From contig DWWI01000128.1 in NCBI GenBank assembly GCA_019119745.1, positions 1-6,901 on the forward strand: 6,901 nt of DNA. Reading direction: 5' to 3'. The position numbers and the translations under genes were made by a program. Position 1 is the first letter of the stretch, and each line of letters begins with the position of its first letter. Below the pieces are notes generated by a model that saw only the letters and a list, made by a program, of their open reading frames with translations, had not been told where the DNA came from and did not search any database. Positions 1 through 5,801 of the stretch are shown here, one piece after another. This stretch comes from Candidatus Mediterraneibacter gallistercoris (GTDB lineage: Bacteria; Bacillota_A; Clostridia; Lachnospirales; Lachnospiraceae).

Positions 1-108
1 AACATATCTTCCGGATACTAAATCAAAGTCATTGTCATACTTTGTGATCTCGTTTACAAAAGATTTTACTTTGTCGATTGAGTTTAATGAAATCTGTACG
101 GTTTTCAT
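1..108 (-). CDS. HPr-like protein, 5' part only (runs off left edge)
   Basis: Translating the minus strand from the ATG at 108-106 gives 36 uninterrupted codons beginning MKTVQISLNSID and ending VSGRYV at the window edge. I recognise this as the start of the short HPr-family proteins common in Lachnospiraceae. The sheet-helix-sheet pattern and the KYDNDFDLVSGRYV stretch match the part of HPr just before the Ser46 region, which would lie outside the window. Canonical HPr carries phosphoryl groups from Enzyme I to PTS permeases through a histidine near residue 15 in a GIHARPA-like motif. Here no histidine occurs in the visible 36 residues, so a classical PTS role is doubtful and a regulatory or degenerate role is more likely (inference). 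The start is supported by an AAGGAGG Shine-Dalgarno at 119-125 on the minus strand and by a promoter further upstream. The gene is divergent from mtaB. Confidence 0.75.
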   Translation of the reverse strand, partial: MKTVQISLNSIDKVKSFVNEITKYDNDFDLVSGRYV

Positions 109-141
109 TTTAAATAATCCCTCCTTGAATCATACAATAAA

Positions 142-160
142 GTAAGGCTTCCTGCCTCAC
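142..160 (-). promoter_or_regulatory. Stem-loop at the 5' end of the HPr-like gene transcript
   Basis: In the minus-strand RNA, GTGAGGC (160-154) pairs with GCCTTAC (148-142) around the loop AGGAA, giving seven pairs with one G-U. In the plus-strand RNA the same position would be an A-C mismatch, so the structure fits the minus-strand transcript better. The stem begins within about two bases of the predicted transcription start. A stem placed there can hinder 5'-end attack on an mRNA; that role is inference. The Shine-Dalgarno lies downstream, outside the stem. Confidence 0.45.
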
Positions 161-164
161 GTAT

Positions 165-193
165 ATTCTACGGGATGCACTTGTAAAAGTCAA
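165..193 (-). promoter_or_regulatory. Sigma-A-type promoter for the HPr-like gene
   Basis: On the minus strand a -35 hexamer TTGACT (193-188) and a -10 hexamer TAGAAT (170-165) are separated by exactly 17 bases. Each matches the TTGACA/TATAAT consensus at five of six positions. Transcription would begin near 158, leaving a leader of about 50 nt before the ATG at 108. It is the best promoter match I found in the window. I see no equally good promoter facing mtaB in this divergent gap. Confidence 0.75.
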
Positions 194-224
194 GAAACAA
201 GAGGAAAAAAGAGGTAAAATTGTT

Positions 225-1556
225 ATGAAAAAAGCAGCGCTGCACAACTTGGGATGTAAAGTAAACGCATATGAGACAGAGGCTATGCAGGAAATGCTGG
301 AGAATGCCGGTTACGAGATCGTTCCTTTCAAAGAGGGAGCGGATATTTATATAATAAACACTTGTACCGTGACCAATATCGCGGATCGAAAGTCCCGCCA
401 GATGCTGCACCGGGCCAGAAAGATGAATCCGGATGCTATCGTAGTGGCGGCGGGATGTTATGTACAGGCACAGGACGGAAAAGAAGTCGATCCGTGCATT
501 GATATTGTGCTTGGAAATAACCACAAAAAGGACCTGATAAAGATACTGGAAGAATATAGTACAAAAAAGGCTGCCGGCGCAGAACGGTCTGAAATGTCTG
601 ATAAAAAGCCCCGCGCTGTTGCAGAGATCGAAGATATCAATCAGACTCATGAATATGAATCCCTGCATCTTACAAAGCCGGGAGATCATACACGCGCATA
701 TATCAAAGTCCAGGACGGGTGTAACCAGTTCTGTACATACTGCATTATTCCTTATGCGAGAGGCCGTGTCCGGAGCAGGGAACAGGAAGATGTGGTAAAC
801 GAGGTGAAAAGTCTCGCGTCCAACGGCTATCAGGAGGTTGTGCTTACCGGAATTCACCTGAGTTCTTACGGGATTGACTTTGACGGAGAGAGACATCTGC
901 TGGATCTGATCCGTGCGGTACATGATGTGGACGGCATCAGGAGGATACGCCTCGGTTCTCTGGAACCCGGAATTATTACAGAAGAGTTTGCCGGTGCCTT
1001 AAGCGGACTCCCCAAAATATGTCCGCATTTTCATCTGTCTCTGCAGAGCGGATGCGACGCGACCCTGAAAAGGATGAACCGCAGATACACGAGTGAAGAA
1101 TACTATGAGAAATGTTGTATTCTCCGGAAATATTTTGAAAATCCGGCTCTGACGACAGATGTGATCGTCGGTTTCCCCGGCGAGACAGAAGAAGAATTCC
1201 GGGCATCGTTAGCCTTTGTCGATAAGGTGGATTTCTATGAGACGCATATCTTCAAATATTCAAAGCGTGAAGGAACGAAAGCGGCGCGGATGGAGGATCA
1301 GATTGACGAACAGGTCAAAACGGCAAGGAGCGCTGTCATGATAGAGCTGGGGGAGAAGAAGAGAAAAGCCTATGAAGAGAGTTTTATCGGAAAGCCGGTA
1401 GAAGTTCTGGTGGAAGAGGAGGCAATGATCGGCGGTAAAAAAGTCCAGACCGGTCACACAAAGGAGTATATTAAAATTGCACTAGAATCAGAAAAAAATC
1501 TCAGAAATACTGTTGTAAAAGTGCAAATTGAAAACGATTCACAAATTATACGTTGA
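225..1556 (+). CDS. mtaB: tRNA t6A37 methylthiotransferase MtaB
   Basis: This is a radical-SAM methylthiotransferase of 443 aa, the usual family length. MtaB converts N6-threonylcarbamoyladenosine at position 37 of ANN-decoding tRNAs into its 2-methylthio derivative. The N-terminal UPF0004 domain (about residues 3-110) has the three cysteines of the auxiliary 4Fe-4S cluster at C11 (LGCKVN), C47 (NTCTVTN) and C78 (AGCYV). The radical-SAM cluster is C166-x3-C170-x2-C173 in DGCNQFCTYC, followed by IIPYARGRVRSR. Further family motifs are VVLTGIHLSSYG, SLQSGCD and DVIVGFPGE. The C-terminal part from about 385 corresponds to the TRAM RNA-binding domain. The LGCKVN signature and overall length favour MtaB over MiaB or RimO. 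The ATG is preceded by GAGG at 211-214. The last 30 codons are noticeably A/T-rich, where a promoter for ireB appears to overlap the stop. Confidence 0.93.
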   Translation: MKKAALHNLGCKVNAYETEAMQEMLENAGYEIVPFKEGADIYIINTCTVTNIADRKSRQMLHRARKMNPDAIVVAAGCYVQAQDGKEVDPCIDIVLGNNHKKDLIKILEEYSTKKAAGAERSEMSDKKPRAVAEIEDINQTHEYESLHLTKPGDHTRAYIKVQDGCNQFCTYCIIPYARGRVRSREQEDVVNEVKSLASNGYQEVVLTGIHLSSYGIDFDGERHLLDLIRAVHDVDGIRRIRLGSLEPGIITEEFAGALSGLPKICPHFHLSLQSGCDATLKRMNRRYTSEEYYEKCCILRKYFENPALTTDVIVGFPGETEEEFRASLAFVDKVDFYETHIFKYSKREGTKAARMEDQIDEQVKTARSAVMIELGEKKRKAYEESFIGKPVEVLVEEEAMIGGKKVQTGHTKEYIKIALESEKNLRNTVVKVQIENDSQIIR

Positions 1557-1581
1557 ATTTTGAAAGGGATTATATTAAAAT
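1553..1581 (+). promoter_or_regulatory. Candidate sigma-A promoter for ireB-ruvX-yrzB
   Basis: TTGAAT (1553-1558), overlapping the mtaB TGA stop, and TAAAAT (1576-1581) are separated by 17 bases. The -35 matches consensus at four and the -10 at five of six positions. The start would fall near 1588, about 47 nt before the ireB ATG. The region is A/T-rich, so a chance match is possible. Read-through from mtaB may also contribute. Confidence 0.5.
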
Positions 1582-1634
1582 TGTAAACAGAGGTTCTGCG
1601 TAATTGGAGATATACAGAAAAGGAGGAAGATACG

Positions 1635-1898
1635 ATGAGTGATCTTAGCAATACACAATTCTTTCAGGTAGAACCGGGGCCGCAGATTTCGGCAAAAGAT
1701 ATTCTTGAGATCGTATTCAAGGCCCTGAAGGAGAAGGGATACAATCCGGTCAACCAGATTGTTGGATATATTATGTCAGGTGATCCTACTTATATCACCA
1801 GCTATAACGGGGCGAGAAGCCTTGTGATGAAGGTAGAGAGAGACGAACTGGTAGAGGAACTCCTCAAAGCGTATATTGAGCATAATTCCTGGGAATAA
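1635..1898 (+). CDS. ireB: IreB family regulatory phosphoprotein (UPF0297/YrzL)
   Basis: This small cytoplasmic protein of 87 aa has the length and core of the UPF0297 family: [33 protein letters not shown] (with the central part at residues 31-55) and the later [15 protein letters not shown]. In Enterococcus faecalis IreB is phosphorylated by the PASTA Ser/Thr kinase IreK on Thr4 and Thr7 and affects intrinsic cephalosporin resistance. Here Thr7 is present in the N-terminal [10 protein letters not shown], while position 4 is Leu with Ser at 5, so only one site is directly shared (seen by eye; function inferred). A strong AGGAGG at 1621-1626, eight bases before the ATG, fixes the start. It lies six bases before ruvX, in the conserved ireB-ruvX-yrzB order. 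No kinase gene is in the window. Confidence 0.9.
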   Translation: MSDLSNTQFFQVEPGPQISAKDILEIVFKALKEKGYNPVNQIVGYIMSGDPTYITSYNGARSLVMKVERDELVEELLKAYIEHNSWE

Positions 1899-1904
1899 TC
1901 TGTT

Positions 1905-2378
1905 ATGAGGATTATGGGACTTGATTACGGGACGAAAACTGTCGGGGTCGCGATGAGCGATCCGCTCGGTTTTACGGCCCAGGCTATCGAGACGATTGGC
2001 CGAAAAGAGGAAAACAAGTTAAGACGGACGTGTGCGCGTATCGAGGAACTGATTGCCGAGTACGGAGTGGAAAAGATCGTACTTGGTTTTCCGAAACATA
2101 TGAATAACGATATCGGGGAGCGCGCGGAAAAGTCGCTGGAGTTTAAGGAGATGCTTCACAGACGGACGGGACTTGAGGTCATTATGTGGGATGAAAGGCT
2201 TACCACTGTGGAGGCAGAGAGAACACTGATCGAGAGCGGAGTAAGAAGAGAGAACCGTAAGAAACATATCGACCAGATAGCGGCTGTTTTTATCCTGCAG
2301 GGTTATCTGGATCATCTTCATATAACGGCGGAGATATCACCGGAAGAAGATGCCGGAAAGTCTGATGCGGGAGAATGA
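1905..2378 (+). CDS. ruvX: RuvX/YqgF-type RNase H-fold nuclease (putative Holliday junction resolvase)
   Basis: The 157-aa protein belongs to the YqgF family, with an RNase H-like fold. Members are annotated as Holliday junction resolvases, and in E. coli YqgF is linked to 16S rRNA maturation. Visible motifs are the first strand [17 protein letters not shown] with catalytic-type Asp7, then [17 protein letters not shown] (about 58-74), WDERLTT with Glu97, and [16 protein letters not shown] with Asp123. The three acidic residues fit the expected active site. The last 17 residues form an acidic tail beyond the fold. The start at 1905 matches the typical MRI-GLDYG beginning; an in-frame ATG at 1914 would cut into it. 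There is no good Shine-Dalgarno, only GGGA inside the ireB stop region, and the gap to ireB is six bases, so translational coupling to ireB is likely. Confidence 0.92.
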   Translation: MRIMGLDYGTKTVGVAMSDPLGFTAQAIETIGRKEENKLRRTCARIEELIAEYGVEKIVLGFPKHMNNDIGERAEKSLEFKEMLHRRTGLEVIMWDERLTTVEAERTLIESGVRRENRKKHIDQIAAVFILQGYLDHLHITAEISPEEDAGKSDAGE

Positions 2379-2396
2379 TGATAAGGGGCATTTTTT

Positions 2397-2657
2397 ATGG
2401 AGAAAGTAAGATTCGCTTTTGCAGACGGAGATGGAGAAGACGAATTTTTTGTACTCGAGGAGACGATGATCAACGGAAGTGAGTACATACTCGTTACGGA
2501 TTCCGAAGATGATGACGCGGAATGCCTGATCCTGAAAGAAACGGGAAAGAAAGGCGAGGGAGACTCCGTCTATGAGATCGTTGAAGACGAGACTGAACTT
2601 CTGGCAGTATCAAAAGTGTTTGAAGAACTGCTGGAGGATGTGAATATAGAAATGTGA
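2397..2657 (+). CDS. yrzB: DUF1292 (YrzB-like) acidic protein
   Basis: This 86-aa soluble and very acidic protein is rich in Asp/Glu runs such as DSEDDDAE and EDETELL. Its N-terminal pattern, a beta-strand with DGDGEDEFFVLEE followed by NGSEYILVTDSEDDDAE, is the DUF1292 signature. The C-terminal VFEELLEDVNIE is also typical. The molecular function of the family is not known to me. Its constant position after ireB and ruvX in Firmicutes suggests a linked role, but the sequence does not show what it is. AAGGGG at 2383-2388, eight bases before the ATG, supports the start. It follows ruvX by 18 bases and is probably cotranscribed with it. I see no clear terminator after it. Confidence 0.85.
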   Translation: MEKVRFAFADGDGEDEFFVLEETMINGSEYILVTDSEDDDAECLILKETGKKGEGDSVYEIVEDETELLAVSKVFEELLEDVNIEM

Positions 2658-2672
2658 GGCATTTTCAGCCTT

Positions 2673-2687
2673 TACAATAGATCTATT
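2673..2687 (+). promoter_or_regulatory. Candidate -10 with overlapping 12-bp palindrome upstream of fur-family gene
   Basis: AATAGATCTATT (2676-2687) is a perfect 12-bp inverted repeat. It overlaps the -10-like TACAAT (2673-2678), which matches five of six consensus bases. No good -35 stands 17 bases upstream. The palindrome ends 26 bases before the ATG of the Fur-family gene, a position fitting an autoregulatory operator. It does not match the classical Fur or PerR box, so the assignment is tentative. Confidence 0.35.
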
Positions 2688-2713
2688 TACTGCGGGGAGA
2701 CGAAAGAACGCGG

Positions 2714-3178
2714 ATGGAACAACAGAAAAAAACAGAGGAACTGCTTAAACAGAGACTGAAAGAAAAAGGATTGAAAGTTACGCATCAGCGTATTCTGGTC
2801 CTTTCAGTGCTTGAGCAGAACAGCGGCAGGCATATGACTGCAGAGGATATCTACGAGCTGGTATCAAAGGATTATCCCGAGATCGGGCTGGCTACGGTAT
2901 ATCGTACGCTGCAGCTTTTGTGGGACATGCAGCTTGTAGACAGGATCAATCTGGATGACGGATGCGTGCGGTATGAGATCGGTCATCTGATAAAGGGTGA
3001 CGCACAGCATAACCATCATCATCTGATATGCAGGAGATGTAATAAGGTGATTCCTTTTACAGATGATCTTCTGGACGATCTGGAGCATCATATTGAGGAA
3101 GTTACCGGATTTCATGTCCTGGATCATGAACTGAAGTTCTATGGTTTCTGTAAGGAATGCATGGAAAAACAGAATTAA
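2714..3178 (+). CDS. Fur family metal-responsive transcriptional regulator
   Basis: The protein has 154 aa, normal for Fur/PerR/Zur proteins: DNA-binding repressors that sense Fe, Zn, Mn or peroxide. The N-terminal winged helix (about residues 12-88) contains KVTHQRILVLSVLE and the recognition region EIGLATVYRTLQLL. The dimerisation and metal domain has a histidine-rich segment (H99, H101, H102, H103), the cysteine pairs C106-x2-C109 and C146-x2-C149 expected to form a structural Zn site, and HVLDHEL (H134, H138). The multi-histidine stretch looks more like Fur than PerR, but the subclass cannot be settled by eye, so no gene symbol is given. The ATG lacks a strong Shine-Dalgarno at normal spacing: GGGGAG (2694-2699) is 14 bases away, and no alternative in-frame start is visible upstream. 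Weak translation is possible. It sits between yrzB and rnjA. Confidence 0.9.
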   Translation: MEQQKKTEELLKQRLKEKGLKVTHQRILVLSVLEQNSGRHMTAEDIYELVSKDYPEIGLATVYRTLQLLWDMQLVDRINLDDGCVRYEIGHLIKGDAQHNHHHLICRRCNKVIPFTDDLLDDLEHHIEEVTGFHVLDHELKFYGFCKECMEKQN

Positions 3179-3192
3179 CTGTCTTTATTGAA

Positions 3193-3221
3193 AGCAGCCT
3201 GAGCATACTGCTGTTCTTTTT
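3193..3221 (+). terminator. Weak candidate intrinsic terminator after fur-family gene
   Basis: AGCAG (3193-3197) can pair with CTGCT (3208-3212) over a 10-base loop. It is followed by TTCTTTTT (3214-3221). The five-pair stem is short, so termination would probably be partial. It lies 15 bases after the fur stop and 50 bases before rnjA, a sensible place for a boundary. Confidence 0.3.
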
Positions 3222-3255
3222 GCGCCCGGAAGTAATGTGATACATAAATCATAAT

Positions 3256-3273
3256 GGAGGTGCTTATTTTTTG
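3256..3273 (+). promoter_or_regulatory. Ribosome binding site that selects a TTG start for rnjA
   Basis: GGAGGT at 3256-3261 stands nine bases before TTG (3271-3273). The ATG at 3254-3256 is out of frame, and the first in-frame internal ATG is at residue 22, after conserved residues. The TTG is therefore the best start. Non-ATG starts often lower translation yield, but the very good Shine-Dalgarno may offset this. Confidence 0.8.
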
Positions 3274-4941
3274 AAAAAAGAGAAAAAAGGAAAATTGCGT
3301 ATCATACCGCTGGGAGGTCTGGAACAGATTGGTATGAACATAACTGCCTTTGAGTATGAGGACAGTATTGTTGTGGTGGACTGCGGTCTTGCCTTTCCGG
3401 AGGATGATATGCTCGGAATTGACCTTGTAATTCAGGATGTGACATACTTAAAGGATAACGCGTCCAAGGTAAAAGGGTTTGTCATTACTCATGGGCATGA
3501 GGACCATATCGGTGCTCTGCCATATGTATTGAAAGAGATCAACCTTCCTATCTATACAACAAAGCTTACAATGGGTATCATCGAAAACAAGCTTAAAGAG
3601 CACAATCTTCTGCGAAGCACAAGGCGTAAGGTTGTCCAGCACGGCCAGTCGATCAATCTGGGAAAATTCCGGATCGAATTTATCAAGACAAACCACAGCA
3701 TCCAGGATGCGTCTGCTCTGGCAATTTATTCGCCGGCAGGAGTGGTTGTGCATACAGGAGACTTTAAGGTAGATTATACACCGGTATTCGGTGACGCCAT
3801 CGATCTGCAGAGATTTGCGGAGATCGGAAAAAAAGGAGTGCTCGCTCTGATGTCCGACAGTACCAATGCAGAGAGAAAAGGCTTTACCCAGTCTGAGAGA
3901 ACTGTGGGGATTACGTTTGATCACATTTTTGCCGAGCATCAGAATACGAGACTGATCATTGCAACGTTCGCATCTAATGTGGACCGTGTACAGCAGATCA
4001 TCAACTCGGCATATAAATATCATAGAAAAGTTGTGGTAGAGGGGCGGAGCATGGTGAACATCATCTCTACGGCGTCAGAGCTGGGATACTTAAATGTGCC
4101 GGAAAACACGCTGATCGAGATTGATGAGATGAAGAATTATCCGCCGGAGAAGATGGTTCTGATCACTACGGGAAGTCAGGGAGAATCCATGGCGGCCCTT
4201 TCAAGGATGGCGGCGGATGTTCACCGAAAAGTAACGATTCAGCCGAATGATACGATCATCTTCAGCTCCAATCCGATCCCGGGAAATGAGAAATCCGTAT
4301 CCCGCGTGATCAATGAGCTCTCCGCAAAAGGCGCTGAAGTAATCTTCCAGGATACGCATGTTTCAGGGCATGCATGTCAGGAGGAACTGAAACTTATTTA
4401 TTCTCTTGTAAAACCGAAGTATGCGATTCCGGTGCACGGCGAGTACCGTCATCTGAAGGCAGCCGCCGGGGTGATAAGATCCCTGGGAATCCCGAAAGAA
4501 AATATATTTATCATTCAGTCCGGAGATGTACTTGAACTGGATGAAGAATCCGCAAAAGTCGTGGACAAGGTGCACACAGGTGCTGTACTTGTAGACGGAC
4601 TGGGAGTCGGCGATGTGGGAAATATCGTGCTCAGAGACCGCCAGCATCTGGCGGAGGACGGCATCATTATCGTAGTTCTTACACTGGAGCGCAGAACAAA
4701 CCGTCTGCTTGCAGGACCGGACATTGTATCCCGTGGTTTTGTATACGTCAGAGAATCAGAACAGCTTATGGAAGATGCGCGGAAGGCAGTGTCGGATGCG
4801 CTTGACAAATGCCTGAGCGGACGCCACACAGACTGGAATAAGATCAAGCTTACGATTCGTGACGCTATGAATGATTATATCTGGAAGAAGACAAAGAGAA
4901 GACCGATGATCATTCCGATCATCATGGACGTAGATGTTTAG
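3271..4941 (+). CDS. rnjA: Ribonuclease J
   Basis: This 556-aa enzyme has the usual RNase J length. RNase J is a Zn-dependent 5'-3' exonuclease and endonuclease of Firmicutes acting in mRNA decay and rRNA processing. The metallo-beta-lactamase core shows IIPLGGLEQIGMN at the N-terminus, the metal-binding THGHEDH (H74, H76, D78, H79), H142 in NHSIQDA and D164 in HTGDFKVD. The beta-CASP domain (about 210-360) includes ATFASNVDRVQ and VEGRSM. Next come TTGSQGESMAAL (299-310), HVSGHA (363-368) and PVHGEYRH (387-394), all family hallmarks. The C-terminal domain runs from about 455 to 556 and ends in MIIPIIMDVDV. All metal ligands expected from the family appear intact. Translation starts at TTG with a good GGAGGT. 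A partial terminator precedes the gene. A 130-base gap with hairpins separates it from trmR. Confidence 0.95.
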   Translation: MKKEKKGKLRIIPLGGLEQIGMNITAFEYEDSIVVVDCGLAFPEDDMLGIDLVIQDVTYLKDNASKVKGFVITHGHEDHIGALPYVLKEINLPIYTTKLTMGIIENKLKEHNLLRSTRRKVVQHGQSINLGKFRIEFIKTNHSIQDASALAIYSPAGVVVHTGDFKVDYTPVFGDAIDLQRFAEIGKKGVLALMSDSTNAERKGFTQSERTVGITFDHIFAEHQNTRLIIATFASNVDRVQQIINSAYKYHRKVVVEGRSMVNIISTASELGYLNVPENTLIEIDEMKNYPPEKMVLITTGSQGESMAALSRMAADVHRKVTIQPNDTIIFSSNPIPGNEKSVSRVINELSAKGAEVIFQDTHVSGHACQEELKLIYSLVKPKYAIPVHGEYRHLKAAAGVIRSLGIPKENIFIIQSGDVLELDEESAKVVDKVHTGAVLVDGLGVGDVGNIVLRDRQHLAEDGIIIVVLTLERRTNRLLAGPDIVSRGFVYVRESEQLMEDARKAVSDALDKCLSGRHTDWNKIKLTIRDAMNDYIWKKTKRRPMIIPIIMDVDV

Positions 4942-5017
4942 TAGCAGAATCAGCAGGTATGCATGAAGAATGCCGTGCTGCGTGGGATATATTGAAAGAA
5001 ATAATACAGAAACAGAT

Positions 5018-5049
5018 CAGATGCACAGGGGATGTTCTCTGTGCATCTG
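5018..5049 (+). promoter_or_regulatory. Strong stem-loop in the rnjA-trmR gap
   Basis: CAGATGCACAG (5018-5028) is the exact reverse complement of CTGTGCATCTG (5039-5049). A G-U and a G-C pair extend the stem inward to a six-base loop (5031-5036). No T-run follows on the plus strand, so it does not look like an ordinary intrinsic terminator. It ends 22 bases before the trmR ATG and just upstream of the AAGGG Shine-Dalgarno (about 5058-5063). A weaker imperfect hairpin (CAGCA 4951-4955 with TGCTG 4976-4980, inner GCAT/ATGC) precedes it. I see no convincing promoter in the 130-base gap. A processing, stability or leader element is possible. Confidence 0.55.
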
Positions 5050-5071
5050 TGTCGGATAAGGGTATGATTTT

Positions 5072-5713
5072 ATGATAGTAGATGAGCGTATTGTCACTTT
5101 CATCAATTCGCTGGATACAAGGAACAGCGAATTACTGGAAACGATAGAGGGCGAGGCAAGGGCGGCCGATGTACCGATCATACGAAGAGAGATGCAGAGT
5201 TTCCTCAAGGTCCTGCTGATGCTGAAAAAACCTGAGCGTGTGCTGGAAGTCGGGACTGCCGTAGGGTTTTCCGCGCTGCTTATGAGCGAATATGTGCCGG
5301 ATGAATGCCGGATCACAACAATTGAAAATTATGAGAAGAGGATACCTATTGCCCGGGAGAATTTTCGCCGCGCGGGAAAAGAAGGGCAGATTACACTGCT
5401 GGAAGGGGATGCCGCAGAAGTGTTGAAGAGACTGGACGGTCCTTATGATTTTGTCTTTATGGATGCAGCCAAGGGACAGTATATCCATTATCTTCCGGAC
5501 ATCCTGAGGCTCCTGACACCGGGCGGCTGCCTCGTCTCCGACAATGTAATGCAGGACGGAGATGTGATAGAATCAAGGTTTGCGGTCGAACGGAGAAACA
5601 GGACGATCCATGCCCGGATGAGGGAATACCTTTATGAACTGAAACACAATGATGAACTCACGACGTCGATCATCCCTCTGGGAGACGGCGTTGCGGTCAG
5701 CATTAAGAATTAG
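5072..5713 (+). CDS. trmR: SAM-dependent O-methyltransferase, TrmR-type (tRNA 5-hydroxyuridine)
   Basis: This 213-aa class I methyltransferase belongs to the O-methyltransferase family 3 group that includes B. subtilis YrrM/TrmR, which methylates 5-hydroxyuridine at tRNA position 34 to 5-methoxyuridine. The SAM-binding motif I is VLEVGTAVGFSALL (58-71), with acidic E85 after the second strand (TTIENYEK) and GDAAEVL at 112-118. The metal-binding triad typical of this group is D131 (FMDAAKGQY) with D157-N158 (VSDNVM). The N-terminal helical segment and length agree with YrrM. Assignment to TrmR rather than a generic catechol-type O-methyltransferase rests on family resemblance plus the directly following U32/TrhP-type gene, which would make its substrate. 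The ATG has AAGGG about nine bases upstream. A stable hairpin lies just before that site. Confidence 0.85.
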   Translation: MIVDERIVTFINSLDTRNSELLETIEGEARAADVPIIRREMQSFLKVLLMLKKPERVLEVGTAVGFSALLMSEYVPDECRITTIENYEKRIPIARENFRRAGKEGQITLLEGDAAEVLKRLDGPYDFVFMDAAKGQYIHYLPDILRLLTPGGCLVSDNVMQDGDVIESRFAVERRNRTIHARMREYLYELKHNDELTTSIIPLGDGVAVSIKN

Positions 5714-5726
5714 TCAGATGAAGTGA

Positions 5727-5784
5727 ATGAAAAGCCCGGGTAAGCGGGCGGAAGATACGTAAACGACACAGCCCGTCTCAGGGC
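5727..5784 (+). promoter_or_regulatory. GC-rich leader with alternative pairings and a short ORF before trhP
   Basis: The 88-base trmR-trhP gap contains GCCCG (5734-5738), GCGGGC (5744-5749), GCCCGT (5771-5776) and GGGC (5781-5784). Segments 1:2 and 3:4 can each form a short hairpin. Segments 2:3 can instead pair over six bases, with 1:4 possible outside them. Segment 4 abuts the trhP Shine-Dalgarno. ATG at 5727 opens an 11-codon ORF, MKSPGKRAEDT, stopping at 5762, which would run through hairpin 1:2. It lacks a clear ribosome binding site. Stems are short, so this is a suggestion of leader control only. Confidence 0.25.
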
Positions 5785-5801
5785 AGGAAAGGATAGATAA
5801 A

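Noticed and set aside
109..224. Plus-strand promoter for mtaB in the divergent gap
   Set aside because: I checked TTGAAT (125-130), TACAAT (133-138), TATATT (162-167) and TTGTAA (181-186), and none pairs with a partner hexamer at 16-18 bp spacing.
168..923. 251-codon open frame on the minus strand, antisense to mtaB
   Set aside because: It lies opposite a well-conserved mtaB. Its translation shows no recognisable domain, and it would run through the HPr promoter region; it is a shadow of mtaB codon structure.
2657..2674. AGGC/GCCT mini-hairpin followed by TTTA after yrzB, as a terminator
   Set aside because: The stem is only four pairs and the T-run is three bases; too weak to call.
3220..3248. 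TTGCGC-17-CATAAA as a promoter for rnjA
   Set aside because: Only three and four of six consensus matches; not better than chance in this region.
3448..4023. 191-codon minus-strand frame opposite rnjA
   Set aside because: It is fully inside the conserved RNase J gene on the other strand, with low-complexity Cys/His-rich translation and no family resemblance.
5018..5049. Hairpin considered as an intrinsic terminator for rnjA
   Set aside because: No T-run follows on the plus strand (TGTCGGATAAGG comes next), and the minus-strand side has only scattered Ts.
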